This document shows, piece after piece, positions 42,834-54,869 of a stretch of DNA of 64,000 bases. Origin of the DNA: Dasypus novemcinctus (lineage: Eukaryota > Chordata > Mammalia > Cingulata > Dasypodidae); the NCBI RefSeq assembly GCF_030445035.2, contig NC_080680.1, forward strand, positions 47,753,212 to 47,817,211, read 5' to 3'. The notes beneath the pieces were generated by a model. That model saw only the letters and a program-made list of their open reading frames with translations, had not been told where the DNA came from and made no database searches. Made by a program: the position numbers and the translations under genes. Position 1 is the stretch's first letter. Each line of letters starts with the position of its first letter.

Positions 42834-45800
42834 TCATATCAGAGAGGTCATGTAGTATTTGTCCTTCAATGCCTGGGTTACTTCACTCAACATAAGGTTC
42901 TCAAGATTCATCCATGTTATCACATGTGTTTGCACTGTATTTGTTCTTATAACTGAGTAGTATTCCATTGTATGTATATACCACATTTTATTTACCCATT
43001 CATCTGTTGATGGGCATTTGGGTTGATTCCAACTTTTGGCAATAGCGAATAGTGCTGCTACGAACATTGGTGTGCATATATAGATTTGTGTCGTTGTTTT
43101 CCGTTTTACAGTGGAATTGCTGGGCCATAGGGCAAATCTATAGCTAGTTTTCTGAAAAACTGCCAAACTGTCCTCCAGAATGGCTGGATCCTTCTGCATT
43201 CCCACCAGCAGTGGATGAGTATTCCCATTCCTCCATGTCCTCCAGCACTTGTAGTCTTCTGATTTTTTGATAGCTACCAGTCTTATGGGAGTAAGATGGT
43301 ATCTCATTGTTGTTTTGATTTGCATTTCCCTAATAGCTAGTGATTTTGAGCATTTTTTCATGTGCTTTTTAGCCATTTGTATATCTTCTTTAGAGAAGTG
43401 TCTGTTCAGATCTTTTTCCCATTTTTAAAATGGATTGTCTTTTTATTTTCGAGATATGGGAGTTCTTTATATATGCAAGAATATAAGTCTATCAGATATA
43501 TGGTTACCAAATATTTTCTCTCATTGTGTAGGCTCTCTTTTCACTTTCTTGACAAACTCCTTTGAGGTGCAGAAGGCTTTAATTTTGAGGAAACCCCACT
43601 TATCTATTTGTTCTTTGGCTGCTCGTGTTTTGGGTGTGAAGTTCATGAAGCCATTTCCTATTACAAGGTCCTGTAGATGCCTCCCTACATTGCTTTCCAA
43701 GGTCTTTATGGTCTTGGCTCTTATATTTAGGTCTTTGATCCATCTTGAGTTGATTTTTGTATAAGGTGTGAGTTGGTAATCCTCTTTCATTCTTGCATAT
43801 GTATATGCAGTTCTCCAGGCACCATTTGTTGAGGAGGCCATTCTTTCCCAGTTGAGAGGGTTTGGTGGCCTTGTCAAATACTATATGGCTGTATATATGA
43901 GGATCTATATCAGAACTTTCAAATTGGTTCCATTGGTCGGTGTGTCTATTCTTATACCAATACCATACCATTTTCCCTACTGTTGCTTTGTAGTATGTTT
44001 TGAAGTCAGGTAGTGTGATTCCTCCAATTTCATTTTCAAATATGTCTTTGGCTTTTCGGGGCCTCTTTCCTTTCCAAATAAATTTAATAGCTAGTTTTCT
44101 AGTTCATTAAAGAATACTGTGTTGATTTTTGTTGGGATTGCATTGAATGTGTATATCAGTTTTGGTAGGATAAACATTTTAATAATATTTAGTCTTTCTA
44201 TCCATGAACAGAGACTATTCTTCCATTTATTTAGGTCTTCTTTGATTTCCTTGAACAGTGTTGTGTAGTTTTCTGTGTATAAGTCTTTTACATCTTTAGT
44301 TAAATTTATTCCTAGGTATTTGATTTTTTTATTGACTATTGTAAATGGTATTTGTTTCTTGATTTCTTCCACAGATTGCTCATTATTGGTGTGCAGAAAT
44401 GCTACTGATTTTTGCACATTGATCCTGTAACCTGTGACTTTATTGAACTCATTTATAAGTTCTAGAAGCTTTGTGGTACACTTCTTAGGGTTTTCTATGT
44501 ATAGGATCATATCAGCTGCAAATAGTGAAATTTTGACTTCTTCCTTTCCAGTTTGGATGCCTTTTATGTCTGGTTTTTGCCTTAGTGCTTGAGCAAGTAC
44601 TTCTAAGACTATGTTAAATAGGAGGGGTGATAGTGGGCATCCTCGTCTTGTTCCTGATCTTAGAGGGAAAGATTTTAGGATTTCACCATTGTAAATTATG
44701 TTAGCTGTGGGTTTTTCATCTATACTCTTTATTGTGTTCAGAAAGTTTCCTTCTATTCTGATCTTTTGCAGTGTTTTTATCAAGAAAGGGTGCTGTATTT
44801 TGTCAAATGCTTTTTCTGCATCTATAGATATGATCATTGTGATTTTTTTCCCTTCAATCTGTTTATATGGTGTATTACATTAATTGATTTTCTTATATTG
44901 AACCATATGTGCATACCAGGAATGAATCTCTCTTGGTCATGGTGTATAACTCATTTAATATGTTGTTGAATACGATTAGCAAGTATTTTGTTGAGGATTT
45001 TCACGGCTAGGTTCATTAGAGAGGTTGGTCTGTAATTTTCCTTTCTTGTGGTGTCTTTGTTTGGCTTTGGTACTAGAGTAATGTTGGCATCATAGAATGA
45101 GTGAGGCAATGTTCCTTCTGTTTTGATTTTTTAGAAGAGTTTAAGCAAGATTGGTATTAGTTCTTTTTGGAATGTTTGGTAGAATTCACCTGTGAAGCCA
45201 TCTGGCCCTGGGCTCTTCTTAGTTGGGAGGTTTTTAATGACTGATTCTATCTCTTTACTTGTGATTGGTTTGTTGAGATCATCAACTTCTTCTTTTGTCA
45301 ATGTAGGCTGCTTATGTGTTTCTAGGAATTTGTCCATTTCCTCTAAATTGTCCTTCTTGTTGGCATATAGTTTTTCAAAGTATCCTCTTATGATAGTCTT
45401 TATTTCTGTGGGGTCAGTGGTGATATCTCCTTTCTCATTTCTTATTTTGTATATTTGCATCTTCTCTCTTTTTTTCTTTGTTAGTCTAGGTGAGGATTTG
45501 TCAATTTTACTGATCTTCTCAAAGAACCAGCTCTTGGTTTTGTTAATTTTTTCAAGTGCTTTCTTATTTTCTATTTCATTTAGTTCTGCTCTGATCTTTG
45601 TTATTTCTTTCTTCTTCCTGTGGGGTTAGTTTGTTGTTTTTTTTTTTTTTACTACTTCCTCCAAGTGTGCAGTTAGGTCTTCAATTTTAGCTCTTTCTTC
45701 TTTTTTGATGTATGAATTTATGGCTATAAATTTCCCTCTTAGTACTGCTTTTGCTGCATTCTATAAATTTTGATATGTTGTGTTATCATTTTCATTAGTT

Positions 45801-46620
45801 TCAAGGTAGTTATTAATTTCTTTTGAGATTTCCTCCTTGACCCACTGTTTTTCTAAGAGTGTGTTGTTTAACTTCCATGTCTTGCTGCCAAATCTGAGTC
45901 TCTGGCCCTTGCAGATTTCCAGCTTCATTCCACTGTGGTCAGAGAAATTATTTTGTATGATTTCAACTTTTCTGAATTCATTGAGACATTTTCTGTGACC
46001 TACCATGTGGTCTATCTTGGAGAATGATCCATGTGCACTTGAGAAGTATGTATATCCTGCTGTACTTGGGTGTAATGTTCTGTATATGTCTATTAGGTCC
46101 AGCTCCTCTAATATATTGTTCAAAGTCTTCTTTCTTTATTGATTATCTTTTGAGATGTTCTGCCCAAAGTTGACAGTGGTGTATTAGTCCCTCACTATAA
46201 TTGTAGAGGCATCTATTCCTTCATTTAGTTTTTCCAGTGTGTCCCTCACGCATTTGGAGGCACCTTTGTTAGGAGCATAAATGTTTATGATTGTTCGTTC
46301 TTCTTGAAAGATTATCCCTTTCACTAATATGCAGTGTCCATCTTTGTCTCTTAAAATTGTTTTGCATTTAAAGTCTATTTTGTCTGATATTAATATAGCT
46401 ACTCCTGACCTTTTTTGGTTATTGTTTGCTTGTAAGATTGTTTTCCAGCCATTCACTTTCAACCTCCTTGAATTCCTGGGTCTAAGATGTGTTTCTTGTA
46501 GACAGCATATAGATGGGTCATATTTCCTTATCCAGTCTTCCATCTGAGTCTCTTGACAGGTGAGTTTAATCCATTGACATTCAGTGTTATTATTTTCAAG
46601 GAATTACTTATATTAGCCAT
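42834..46620 (-). pseudogene. L1 ORF2 (endonuclease / reverse transcriptase), broken
   Basis: L1 ORF2 text over about 3.8 kb, near full length. The apurinic-type endonuclease lies at about 46620-45760 ([26 protein letters not shown]). The reverse transcriptase lies at about 45460-44090 ([29 protein letters not shown]-like [11 protein letters not shown]). The C-terminal part runs to 42834 ([23 protein letters not shown]). At least six frame breaks or stops interrupt it. In the catalytic box FADD the first Asp is Ala (LFAADMILY, near 44518), so the enzyme would be inactive even in frame. Confidence 0.93.
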
Positions 46621-46826
46621 ATTTTCTTTGGATTTGTGTTTGTCATATTTTGTTTGTTTTTTTCTCTTTTTGTCTTTTTAGTTGCTCTTACACTCTTCTC
46701 CAACTCTGTCTCTCTTGATTTTTTCTTTCGTCCTGCAGAACTCCCTTTAGTATTTCTTGAAAGGCAGGATTCTTGTTGGCATACTCTCTTAGTTTCTGTT
46801 TATCTGTGAGTATTTTGAGTTCTCCA

Positions 46827-47667
46827 TCATTTTTTAATGCTAACTTTGCTGGATAGAGTACTCATTGTTGGAAATTTTTCTTTTAGTACCTTGACTATGT
46901 TGTCATACCACTGCCTTCTTGCCTCCAGAGTTTCAGATGAGAAATCAGCATTTAATCTTATGGAGCCTCCTTTGTATGTGATGGTTCTCTTTTCTCTTGC
47001 TGCTTTTAGTATTTTTTCTTTGTCTTGATCATTGGATAATTTGACAAGTATATGTCTTGGGGTAGGCCTGTTGGAATTTATGCTGTTTGGGGTGCATTGT
47101 GCTTCCTGGACATGTACATTCTTTTCCCTTGATAGGTCTGGGAAGTTTTCAGCCATTATTTCCTCCAACAACCCTTCTGTCCCCTTTCTCTTCTCTTCTC
47201 CTTCTGGGATGCTTATAATTTGTATATTTGTGCATTTTGCATTGTCATACAGGTCCCTAAGTCCCTGCTGGATTTTCTATCTTTTTATTGATCAGTTCTA
47301 CTCTCTGTTTGATTTCAAATGTACTGTCTTCCATATCACTAATTCTTTCCTCTGCCTTTTCAAGTCTGCTGTTATTTGCTGGGAGTGTTTTTTCGGTTTC
47401 TTGAATTGTGCTGTTCATCACCATCATATCTGTTATCTTTTTGTGTATGATTGCAATTTCTTCTGTATTCTCTCCAAGTGTTTTCTTTATATTCTTAATC
47501 TCTTCCTTCGCTTCATCAAATTGGTCTCTAATATATGTTTTGAGAGCTTAAATCACTTGTTTGATGTTCTGCTCCTCTTCCTGGTTTTTAGTTTGTTCAT
47601 TGGATTGGGGCATGTTTCCCTGATTATTAGTTTGGTTTGTAGTTTTTTGTGGCTGTCTGGTCATCAT
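46827..47667 (-). pseudogene. L1 ORF1 (RNA-binding protein), broken
   Basis: From an ATG-ATG at 47667 the frame has a Gln/Asn-rich start (MMTRQPQKTTN), then a heptad-rich coiled-coil (EEIKNIKKTLG, ERISDMEDSTFEI), then the RRM/C-terminal part (RHILVKLSN, RTITYKGGSIRLNADFSSET). Stops interrupt the N-terminal half, and one lies between the coiled coil and the RRM. About 280 codons overall. The order matches the known ORF1p architecture. Confidence 0.88.
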
Positions 47668-48064
47668 TTTATCTTGACAGGTTTAATCAGTTGCTTAGCC
47701 TCTTTGTCTAGTTTGGGGTTTAATTAGTTGTTTTGCATGCATGTTAAGTCTTCCCACATATCTGGGGTCACAGGACTCGGGGACACTGCCGCACAACCAA
47801 CAGTTTTCAGGGACCACTGCCACTGACAGCCCTAAGGGGAAGGGTCCCTCCTCCCTACAACTTCTGACCTTTGTGCTAGTAAACCACAATTCTACCTTTA
47901 GCAAGCACTACTTCTGTCAGTCTCTCCATATCGACGTCCATATGCCTCCTGCCTTGCAAGGCCCTGAAACAGCCCACTCCAGTAAGGTTCCAACCCTATT
48001 TGACTGCTTCTTTGCAGGGAGATTGTGAGGTACACTCACCCAGATGCCATCTTGTCCCCCCTCC
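47668..48064 (-). promoter_or_regulatory. L1 5' UTR / internal promoter
   Basis: About 400 bases upstream of ORF1, opening with GGAGGGGGGACAAGATGGCA. The ACAAGATGGC near the very start resembles the YY1 site that positions transcription in other mammalian L1s. It is shorter than the roughly 0.9 kb human L1 5' UTR. Confidence 0.65.
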
Positions 48065-49429
48065 AGATTTTTGATGTAGACAAAACAGCCTTCTCTTGGA
48101 AGAAGATGCCATCTAGGACTTTCATAGTTAGAGGGGAGAAGTTAGTGCCTGTATTCAAATCTTTAAAGAATAGGATAACTCTTTTTTTAGGGGCTAATGC
48201 AGCCAATGATCCCAAAATTTGGGGGCCCTGAAGAATGATCCCCAGTCTACTCTGCCAGTGCCCTATAAATGGAACAAAACATGGATGACAGCATATCTGT
48301 TTACAACATGGATTATTGAACATTTAAAGCCAATTATGGAGAACCTTCTGCTAAGAAAAAGTGATTTCTGTAAAAATATTACTGCCCATTGACATTAAAA
48401 GCACCTGGTCACCCAAGAGCTCTGATGGAGATGTACAATAAGATGAATGTTATTTTTCATGCCTGCAAACACAACATCCATTCGGCAACCCATGGATCAA
48501 GGAGTCATTTTGACTTTCTTTTTATTTAAGAAATGCACTTCATAAGACTATAGCTGACATAGATAGTGATTTCTATGATGGATCTAGGAAAGTCAATTGA
48601 AAACCTTCTGGAAAGGATCCACCATTCCAGATGTCATTAAGAATACTCATGATTCATGAGAGGAAGTAAAAATATCAACATTCACAGGAGTTTGTAAGAA
48701 GTTGATTCCAACTCTCCTGGATGACTTTGAGGGGTTCAAGACTTCAGCGGAAGGAAGTAACTGCAGATGTGATGGAGACAGCAAGAGACTCGAATTACAA
48801 GTGTATCCTGAAGATAAGACTGAATTGCTGCAATCTCATGACAAAACTTGAACAGAATAAAAATTGCTTCCCATGGGTGAACAAAGTAATTGGCTTCTTG
48901 AGATGGAATGTACTCCTGGTGAAGATGCTGTGAACATTGTTGAACTGACAACAAAGGATTTAGAATGTTATATAATTGATAGTTGATAAAGTAGTGGCAG
49001 TGTTTGAGAGGATTGACCTCAGTATTGAAAGAAGTTCCACTGTGGGTAAAATGCTATCAAATAGTATTACATGCTGCAGAGAAATCTTTCATAAATGGAA
49101 AATCAATCGATGCAGAAAACTTCATTATCTTATTTTAAGAAATTGCCACAGCTACCCCAACCTTTGGCAACCACCACCCTGATCAGTCAGCAGCCATGAA
49201 CATCAAGGCAAGACCCTCCACCAGTAAAAAGATTACAACTCGTGAAGGCTCAGATGATATGTAGCATTTTTCAGCAATAAAAGTATTTTATTTTATTTAT
49301 TAAAGTATTTTTACACTAAGGTATGTACATTTTTTTTAGACATAATATTATTGCACACATAATAGACTACAGTGCTGTGGGAAAATAGCTTGAATTTGAA
49401 TGTGGGAACCAGGCTTGCAGTATTTGGAA

Positions 49430-51441
49430 CTGATAAGACTTTAAAGTGTTTAAATGACTAATTCCAAGAAGTCATTATTAAACAAAAACTAAACTGATAA
49501 TAAAAACAAAAAGTAATTTCATAACAGGGAAAACTTGTTGACAGCTAGCCTCCCCTGCCAACTTGTTTCTAAAGACTGGTTCTAGTATTGAGTGCCACTA
49601 GGTAGTTGAAATAAAGAAAAGTTAAATTTGCATATAACCAAACTGAATCATTATCTTAACAAGTTTGTTTAATGTTAATGGTAATTGTACATTGTAAGAG
49701 GTTTGCTTGGAGACAATTTCCAAAACATTTAGGCAACTTAGGTATGTAGGAGGTAAAGAATGTGTTTTATTATTAAGGAAACAAAATAATTTTGTCTTAA
49801 GATAAAATTATTGGTTATTAAGAAAGAGTAAAATGTGGGACAAAACCTGAATGAACACAGAAAGTGCAGAAGGTTCATGGAAAAGGAATTTTTATGGTTA
49901 AAGTTAAGTAAGATTTGATGTGTCTATCTATAAAGTTTTAAAACCTTTAGTATCAAATAGTATACTGATGCAAAGTTAAAATTGTGTTCTTTGTTAGTGT
50001 GACAAAGTTTCTCAAGTCGTTAGTCTGTTTTAGTAAAAGTTTATAGAGTTTTTCTCCTGAATAATCAGTATACAAAGAAAGTCTGTTTTATCTAAATAGC
50101 CTCTTGTAGTTTAACCTTATCATTTCCTTGGTTTTTTAGAAACAAGTCATTACTTTTAAGGAACAAAATGTTCAAATCTGCTTTCTTGAAATCAGATCCT
50201 GAAAAGTATCTTTTTATTTCAAACTATTGCAAAAGATTTGTTCTTTTGCCTTCAAAAAATTAATGTAATAAAATAGTTAAGTTCCTTTAATATGTTATAA
50301 GTTGAATGGAAAGTGCTTAAAGTGTTATAAAATTAAAAGGATTATTTAACCCTCTGTTAATTAAAGTTGTATGAGTAAAAAGTTCATATGAATACTTAAA
50401 AAGCATATAAAATTCCCAGAAATTTACCAATTTTTCAGCATAATATTAGATAAAAATACAATGTTGCTAATCATGGCTGTAAATTAAAATAAAAAAATAG
50501 TATGTGTTGCAGAAAAGACCTCTTATCGTAAATTAGCATAACAGCATCATACTATGCAGCAGTCCCAGATACTGCTAGTTTGTTTCAAAAGATTAATATC
50601 CAACTGTGTCACTATCACTTTGTTTTAAAACTTGTTAAGACTTTCTTGTAGTACCTTCTTAAACAAGTCAAGCCAGCCTGCATTCCCCTACCTGTGGAAA
50701 ACCCAACAATGAACTTTTGCTGTGCTTCCCCAAGGCTGTGTGCATAGCCCAACCATCTTCCCTGGCCTGGTGGCAAAGAATCTGGCTGTGTAGAAGAAAC
50801 ATGTGGCTGAAACCCTACTGATCCTTTTTTCAGAATTAAAAGAGCATCAGAGACAATAGTAGCTTATCTTAAGAGCCTAAAATAGGCAAACAATTTGGAC
50901 AAGCTACAAGGTCCCTCCTGCTCTATCTAATTCTTAAATGTTTGGTTGAGTAAGACAAAAGCTATATCCTCTGCTGTAATGGATAAAGTACAATGTTTTC
51001 TCATGTTAATGTAGTTTGTAATATTATTGGAATACTAAAAATCTTTCATCCCTCACTTAGCTCAAATATTCAAATCACTGTATATGTTAATTGGGAAAGA
51101 TCCTTCAGGGGAGTAAGAGGACCTCCAGCAGGCTGCTTTAAAAAATAAAAAAAGAGAGAGAAGGTGGACCTTGATTTAGTCTGGGAAATGGATGTGGCCA
51201 GCACCAATATTGGCTTTGGGTGGGGTTTGTGGCAGAGGCAATAGTCTAAACAAGTATCCCTTGGGTTTTAGTCATAATTCTGGGAAGGGGTCAAAAGTAT
51301 AACATAGCCCCTTAGAAAAGCAATTGTCTGCAGCACACAAAGCTGTGTTGAAAACGAAGGGCTTAACCCAATAGTGTCTGGTCACTCTGAAGATTGCCAT
51401 CCCTATCCAGGGGTGGATTACAAATACTAAAAACAAGACAG
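49430..51441. other. Non-coding interior of the class II element
   Basis: About 2 kb of AT-rich sequence with no open frame of note and no recognised retroviral domain. It becomes more GC-balanced from about 50670. Origin unknown: it may be captured sequence or heavily decayed internal region. Confidence 0.4.
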
Positions 51442-51855
51442 GCGGCGAACTTGGCCCAGTGGTTAGGGCGTCTGTCTACCACATGGGAGGTCTGCGGTTC
51501 AAACCCTGGGCCTCCTTGACCCGTGTGGAGCTGGCCCATGCGCAGTGCTGATGCGCTCAAGGAGCGCCCTGCCACGCAGGGGTGCCCCCATGTAGGGGAG
51601 CCCCACGCGCAAGGAGTGTGCCCGGTAAGGATAGCCATCCAGCGCAAAAGAAAGTGCAGCCTGCCCAAGAATGGCGCCACCCACACGGAGAGCTGACACA
51701 ACAAGATGACACAACAAAAAGAAACACAGATTCCCGTGCTGCTGACAACAACAGAAGCGGACAAAGAAGACGCAGCAAATAGACACACAGAACAGTCAAC
51801 CGGGGAGGGGGGAGAAGGGGAGAGAAATAAATAAATAAATCTTTAAAAAAAAAAG
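51442..51855 (+). mobile_element. DAS-SINE
   Basis: GAACTTGGCCCAGTGGTTAG head, B-box GGTTCAAACCC, body, A-rich tail. The 10-bp duplication AACAAGACAG (51432-51441, 51856-51865) flanks it. CpG-rich, apparently young. Confidence 0.92.
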
Positions 51856-51865
51856 AACAAGACAG

Positions 51866-52699
51866 AAACAATGGGCTGTTGTGAATCACCCTCTAGGAGG
51901 AAGAGATCTGTGGAAGAACATCTGGGATGCGTGCCATCAGTGACAGGTAACTGTCTGTCACGTCCCTGCCCACTCCTCTAACATTTCTGTTAGGACTCTT
52001 GAGGCAGACGTCTTTGTGGAGATCCAGAGTCATAAACTTGAGACCTGAGAAGAAGCAGAGTGGCTCCACCAGAAAGGTGAACATTGTGAGTACCAGACCT
52101 TGTGGTGCCTAGCCCAGCACACCCAGCTCATGGACATTACCCGTGAGTGTCCTTCATGCTCACTCCAATGACTGTGACATCAGTCCCCTCCTGCTCTTGG
52201 AAGGGGCAAGATATGCTTTCACTGCTTCAGACACTGCATCGGGACTCGTACAGCAAGACAGCTGTAAGAGTCTTTCTCTGACTAGAAAATGAATCCTCAC
52301 AACAATGGACTAAATTTAAATTCAATTCTGTGAGTTTCGGCCCCAGGTCCAGTAAAGATGCTAACAGCGAGGCCAATGAAGGCGTTGAAATTGTGAGTTA
52401 AAGTACTAGCTGCACCGTAGCCCAAAAAGGGGGAGTAATAATAATTTGTTGCTGCCTATGCTTCAAACTATACAAATTGGGGAAAATGAAGTCATTTTTG
52501 ATCAAGTACTGGCTTAAGCCCATGAGAAATGAAAGTCTATTTGCTAAATGTCCGCTAGTTGGAAGTCTTATTGTTTGTTGTTGTATAATCTACTGCAGTT
52601 ATAGATTATGTTTAACATGCAGTTTTGAGCTTGGGAGAATTGCAAACTATAAATACATATTTATGCCTACAATGTGATTGAAATATATCTAGTTTTTGT
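51866..52699 (+). other. Interior of the class II element, upstream of the env remnant
   Basis: Mixed-composition DNA without a clear frame. The stretch at 52260-52450, with short direct phrases and a G-run (AAAAAGGGGGAG), is not recognised. The last part leads into the envelope remnant. Confidence 0.4.
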
Positions 52700-53076
52700 G
52701 TGAACCCCTGTGTATATAACAGCAGTGATATTCCTTGGGAATCAGTGAAACGTCATTTGCGTGGTCATAAAAACAATTTAAGTGCAGATATTTCTCAATT
52801 ACAAGTCCAAGTAACAAGCATTCAACATGCTCACTTGCAATTGCTTTCTGCCTCACAAACGATGACAGGAATTGCAGATGGATTAAAATCCCTGAATCCT
52901 ATGATATGGATTAAGAGTTGGGGAGGGGGTCTTCTAGAAGGTATGTTAATTATCTGTTCCTATCTGTTTTGTGTGTATTTAGTCCTCAGATGCATGCTAC
53001 AAACCCTCTGGGGATTAATACAACAAGAAACTGCCAGAGCTGTATTCATTACTTTGCAAAAACAAGAAGGGGAAAA
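52700..53076 (+). pseudogene. Retroviral envelope (transmembrane subunit) remnant
   Basis: The frame from 52700 encodes the C-terminal part of a betaretrovirus-like envelope: an amphipathic region (SADISQLQVQVTSIQHAHL), then IWIKSWGGG just before a membrane span (about residues 81-97, rich in L, I, C), and a short tail running to the polypurine tract and LTR. Only the membrane-proximal end remains; the surface subunit and most of TM are absent. The frame runs on into the LTR to 53146. Confidence 0.7.
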
Positions 53077-53490
53077 GTGGGAAAACAGCTTGAATTTGAA
53101 TGTGGGAAATTGGCTTGAAGTTAGAATGTTTCCAAAATGCAGATAGAAAGTGTGGGTTTAGGAACACCGGACCTTGATTAGACGGAGCGCTGTCTGGTCA
53201 GCATGAAAATTGTTTGCGTGAGGAGGCATTTGAACTTTGTATGGCCTGTTCCCTAGTATTGCAGGTGTTGCCGCTTTAATAACAAGTAAGCTTAAAAGTA
53301 AACACAGATTACTGCTTTGTAATTTCTAATAAATATGATGTGGAAATTTGGGTCGAGGCTCTCAGTTCCAGAAGTTGTTGAGTCGCCTGGTGCCATCTTT
53401 ATTTTCTCTCTTGTGTCTTTCTTTCTGTCCTTTTATTTCTTAAGTTCTACATTGCCTTCCCTTCATGCAAACCTATTGCTGACCTTGTCT
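53077..53490 (+). mobile_element. 3' LTR of the class II element
   Basis: Begins TGGGAAAACAGC immediately after the purine tract and ends about TTGTCTCAGC(A). Contains AATAAATATGATG at about 53328 as a possible poly(A) signal, followed by a T- and C-rich R/U5-like segment (CTCTTGTGTCTTTCTTTCTG). About 415 bp. Confidence 0.65.
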
Positions 53491-53621
53491 CAGCACAGTA
53501 TAGTGCAAACATAATTTTTATATGCAATAGGAAACCAAAAAATTCATACAACTCGCTTTATTGCAGTATTTGCTTTATCGTGATGGTCTGGAACTGAACT
53601 CACGTTATATAGGTATTCCTG

Positions 53622-54402
53622 TATAAGTTTTACAATATTGTCTGCTAATTTCAACATCTGGGCCATCCTATATTGTTTCCTGTTGATCTTTTCTTTTATG
53701 AATTGATCATATTTTCCTGCTTCTTTGAATACTGTATAATTTTGGATTGCATCCTCAATGTTGAGAATGACATGTTGTAGAAGCTGTCGAATCTGATATC
53801 CTCTGAAGAATATTGATTGTTATAGCATGGATTCAAATGGCATCATTCTGTCTCTTATGCAATGGGTTTAGCTCAAATATTGTCTCAATTCAATCTTTTT
53901 TGCTTCAGCTGGTCTGCTTTGATTCTTTTCCCAACAAGCATGGTTCAGGGGCCATGATTTGGCCAATTTTTATACTCCAAAATTTGGGGCTTCCATTCTC
54001 TGGCTCTCACCTTTCTGGGATTCTCCCTCTTACCTTCCAGTGGATTTGGCTGCCCCAAACCCAACCCCTCTCCTCTGGTTTTTAAGCCAGTAAGACTACA
54101 GAAAGCTTTAGCTATTCCCCATGGGTAAAAGCCACAATAAACGGGAAATTAACCTTTGCTGTTTTCTTCCAAGTGTTGACTCCCCTTCAGGATCTATCTG
54201 CTTTTGTTTACTATTCAGTGCCTTCAAGTATTTGTTTATGTATTTTGTTCATAGTAGATTGTTGCAGATCTACTGGGTGGTTGGTTTGACAGGATCTTAT
54301 TTGGCCTATTGTGAATGGCTCTTTCCTTTGTTGTTTCTCTGTTAATCTTAAAATTATAAAATAAAATACAGACGCAGAAAGCTACCCAAAATAAATGTAT
54401 AG
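53622..54402 (-). repeat. Old L1M-type fragment
   Basis: GTCTGCTAATTTCAACATCT, CATATTTTCCTGCTTCTTTG and AATGTTGAGAATGACATGTT are antisense landmarks of old L1M elements. The part beyond about 54100 is not recognised. Confidence 0.5.
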
Positions 54403-54416
54403 CTCAATGAATTTTT

Positions 54417-54855
54417 TAAAAGATTTATTTGATTTATTTCTACCCCCCTTATCCCCCCCATATCCTCTGTTCCTCCTATTTTCTGCTCTCTGTGTCCATT
54501 CGCTGTGTGTTCTCCTGTGTCTGCTTGTATTCTCATTAGGCAGCTCCAGGAACAAATCCTAGGACCTTCTGGAGTGGGAGAGAGGCAATTATTCTCTTGC
54601 ACCACCTCAACTCCTTGTTCTGCTACGTCTTCTTATTTTCTTTCCTCTGTGTCTCTTATTGCATCATCTTGCTGCACCAGCTCTCAGTGTCAGCCAGCAC
54701 TCCTGTGCGGGGCAGCTTTCCAGTGTGGCTAGCACTCCGCATGGGCTAGCTTGCCGCATGGGTCAGCTTGCCTTCACCAGGAGGCCCTGAGCATCGAACC
54801 CTGGACCTCATATATGGTAGATGGGAGCCCAATTGGTTGAGCCACATCTATTTCC
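54417..54855 (-). mobile_element. DAS-SINE
   Basis: Reverse-oriented copy with T-rich start and head at the right (rc of GGAAATAGATGTGGCTCAAC). The 14-bp duplication CTCAATGAATTTTT (54403-54416, 54856-54869) flanks it. The body is rearranged relative to other copies near 54540-54640. Confidence 0.88.
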
Positions 54856-54869
54856 CTCAATGAATTTTT

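Larger units (their letters stand above)
39881..48064 (-). mobile_element. Full-length-type L1, inserted in Tigger1
   Basis: Runs 5' to 3' from 48064 to 39881 (about 8.18 kb): a 5' UTR opening GGAGGGGGGACAAGATGGCA, ORF1, ORF2, a long 3' UTR ending in a G-tract and GGGAACCTCATATTTTTTTA, and an A-rich tail. Near-identical flanks AGGTTTTT / AGATTTTT (39873-39880, 48065-48072) in Tigger1 are the target duplication. Both ORFs are broken, so it is not active as sequenced. Confidence 0.92.
49379..53490 (+). mobile_element. Class II (betaretrovirus-like) ERV with non-coding interior
   Basis: Inserted in Tigger1 near the shared ACAGT. The first 40 bases (TGTGGGAAAATAGCTTGAAT and onward to GGGAAC) match the start of the 3' LTR at 53077, but the match then stops, so the 5' LTR is largely lost. 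49430-52690 holds no recognisable gag or pol and no long frame. Near the 3' end there are the end of an envelope gene, a purine tract AGAAGGGGAAAAG, and a complete LTR. A SINE lies at 51442-51855. Confidence 0.7.
38951..53621 (+). mobile_element. Tigger1 DNA transposon in three pieces
   Basis: Pieces at 38951-39880, 48065-49378 and 53491-53621 sum to about 2.4 kb, the full length of a Tigger1 (pogo-like Tc1/mariner) element. The left end CAGACATACCTTATTTTATT and the right end rc CAGGAATACC are inverted repeats flanked by TA at 38949-38950 and 53622-53623. Transposase text is recognisable (from about 39350; the LNQKLEM region, and CACCTGGTCACCCAAGAGC at about 48400), but the start codon is ATA, a catalytic-Asp region carries a 4-base insertion, and many stops occur. 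Split by an L1 and a class II ERV. Confidence 0.92.

Noticed and set aside
47032-47727. A 231-codon plus-strand frame with hydrophobic product
   Set aside because: It is the antisense of L1 ORF1; the Phe/Leu/Ser-rich product reflects the Lys/Glu-rich coiled coil on the other strand.
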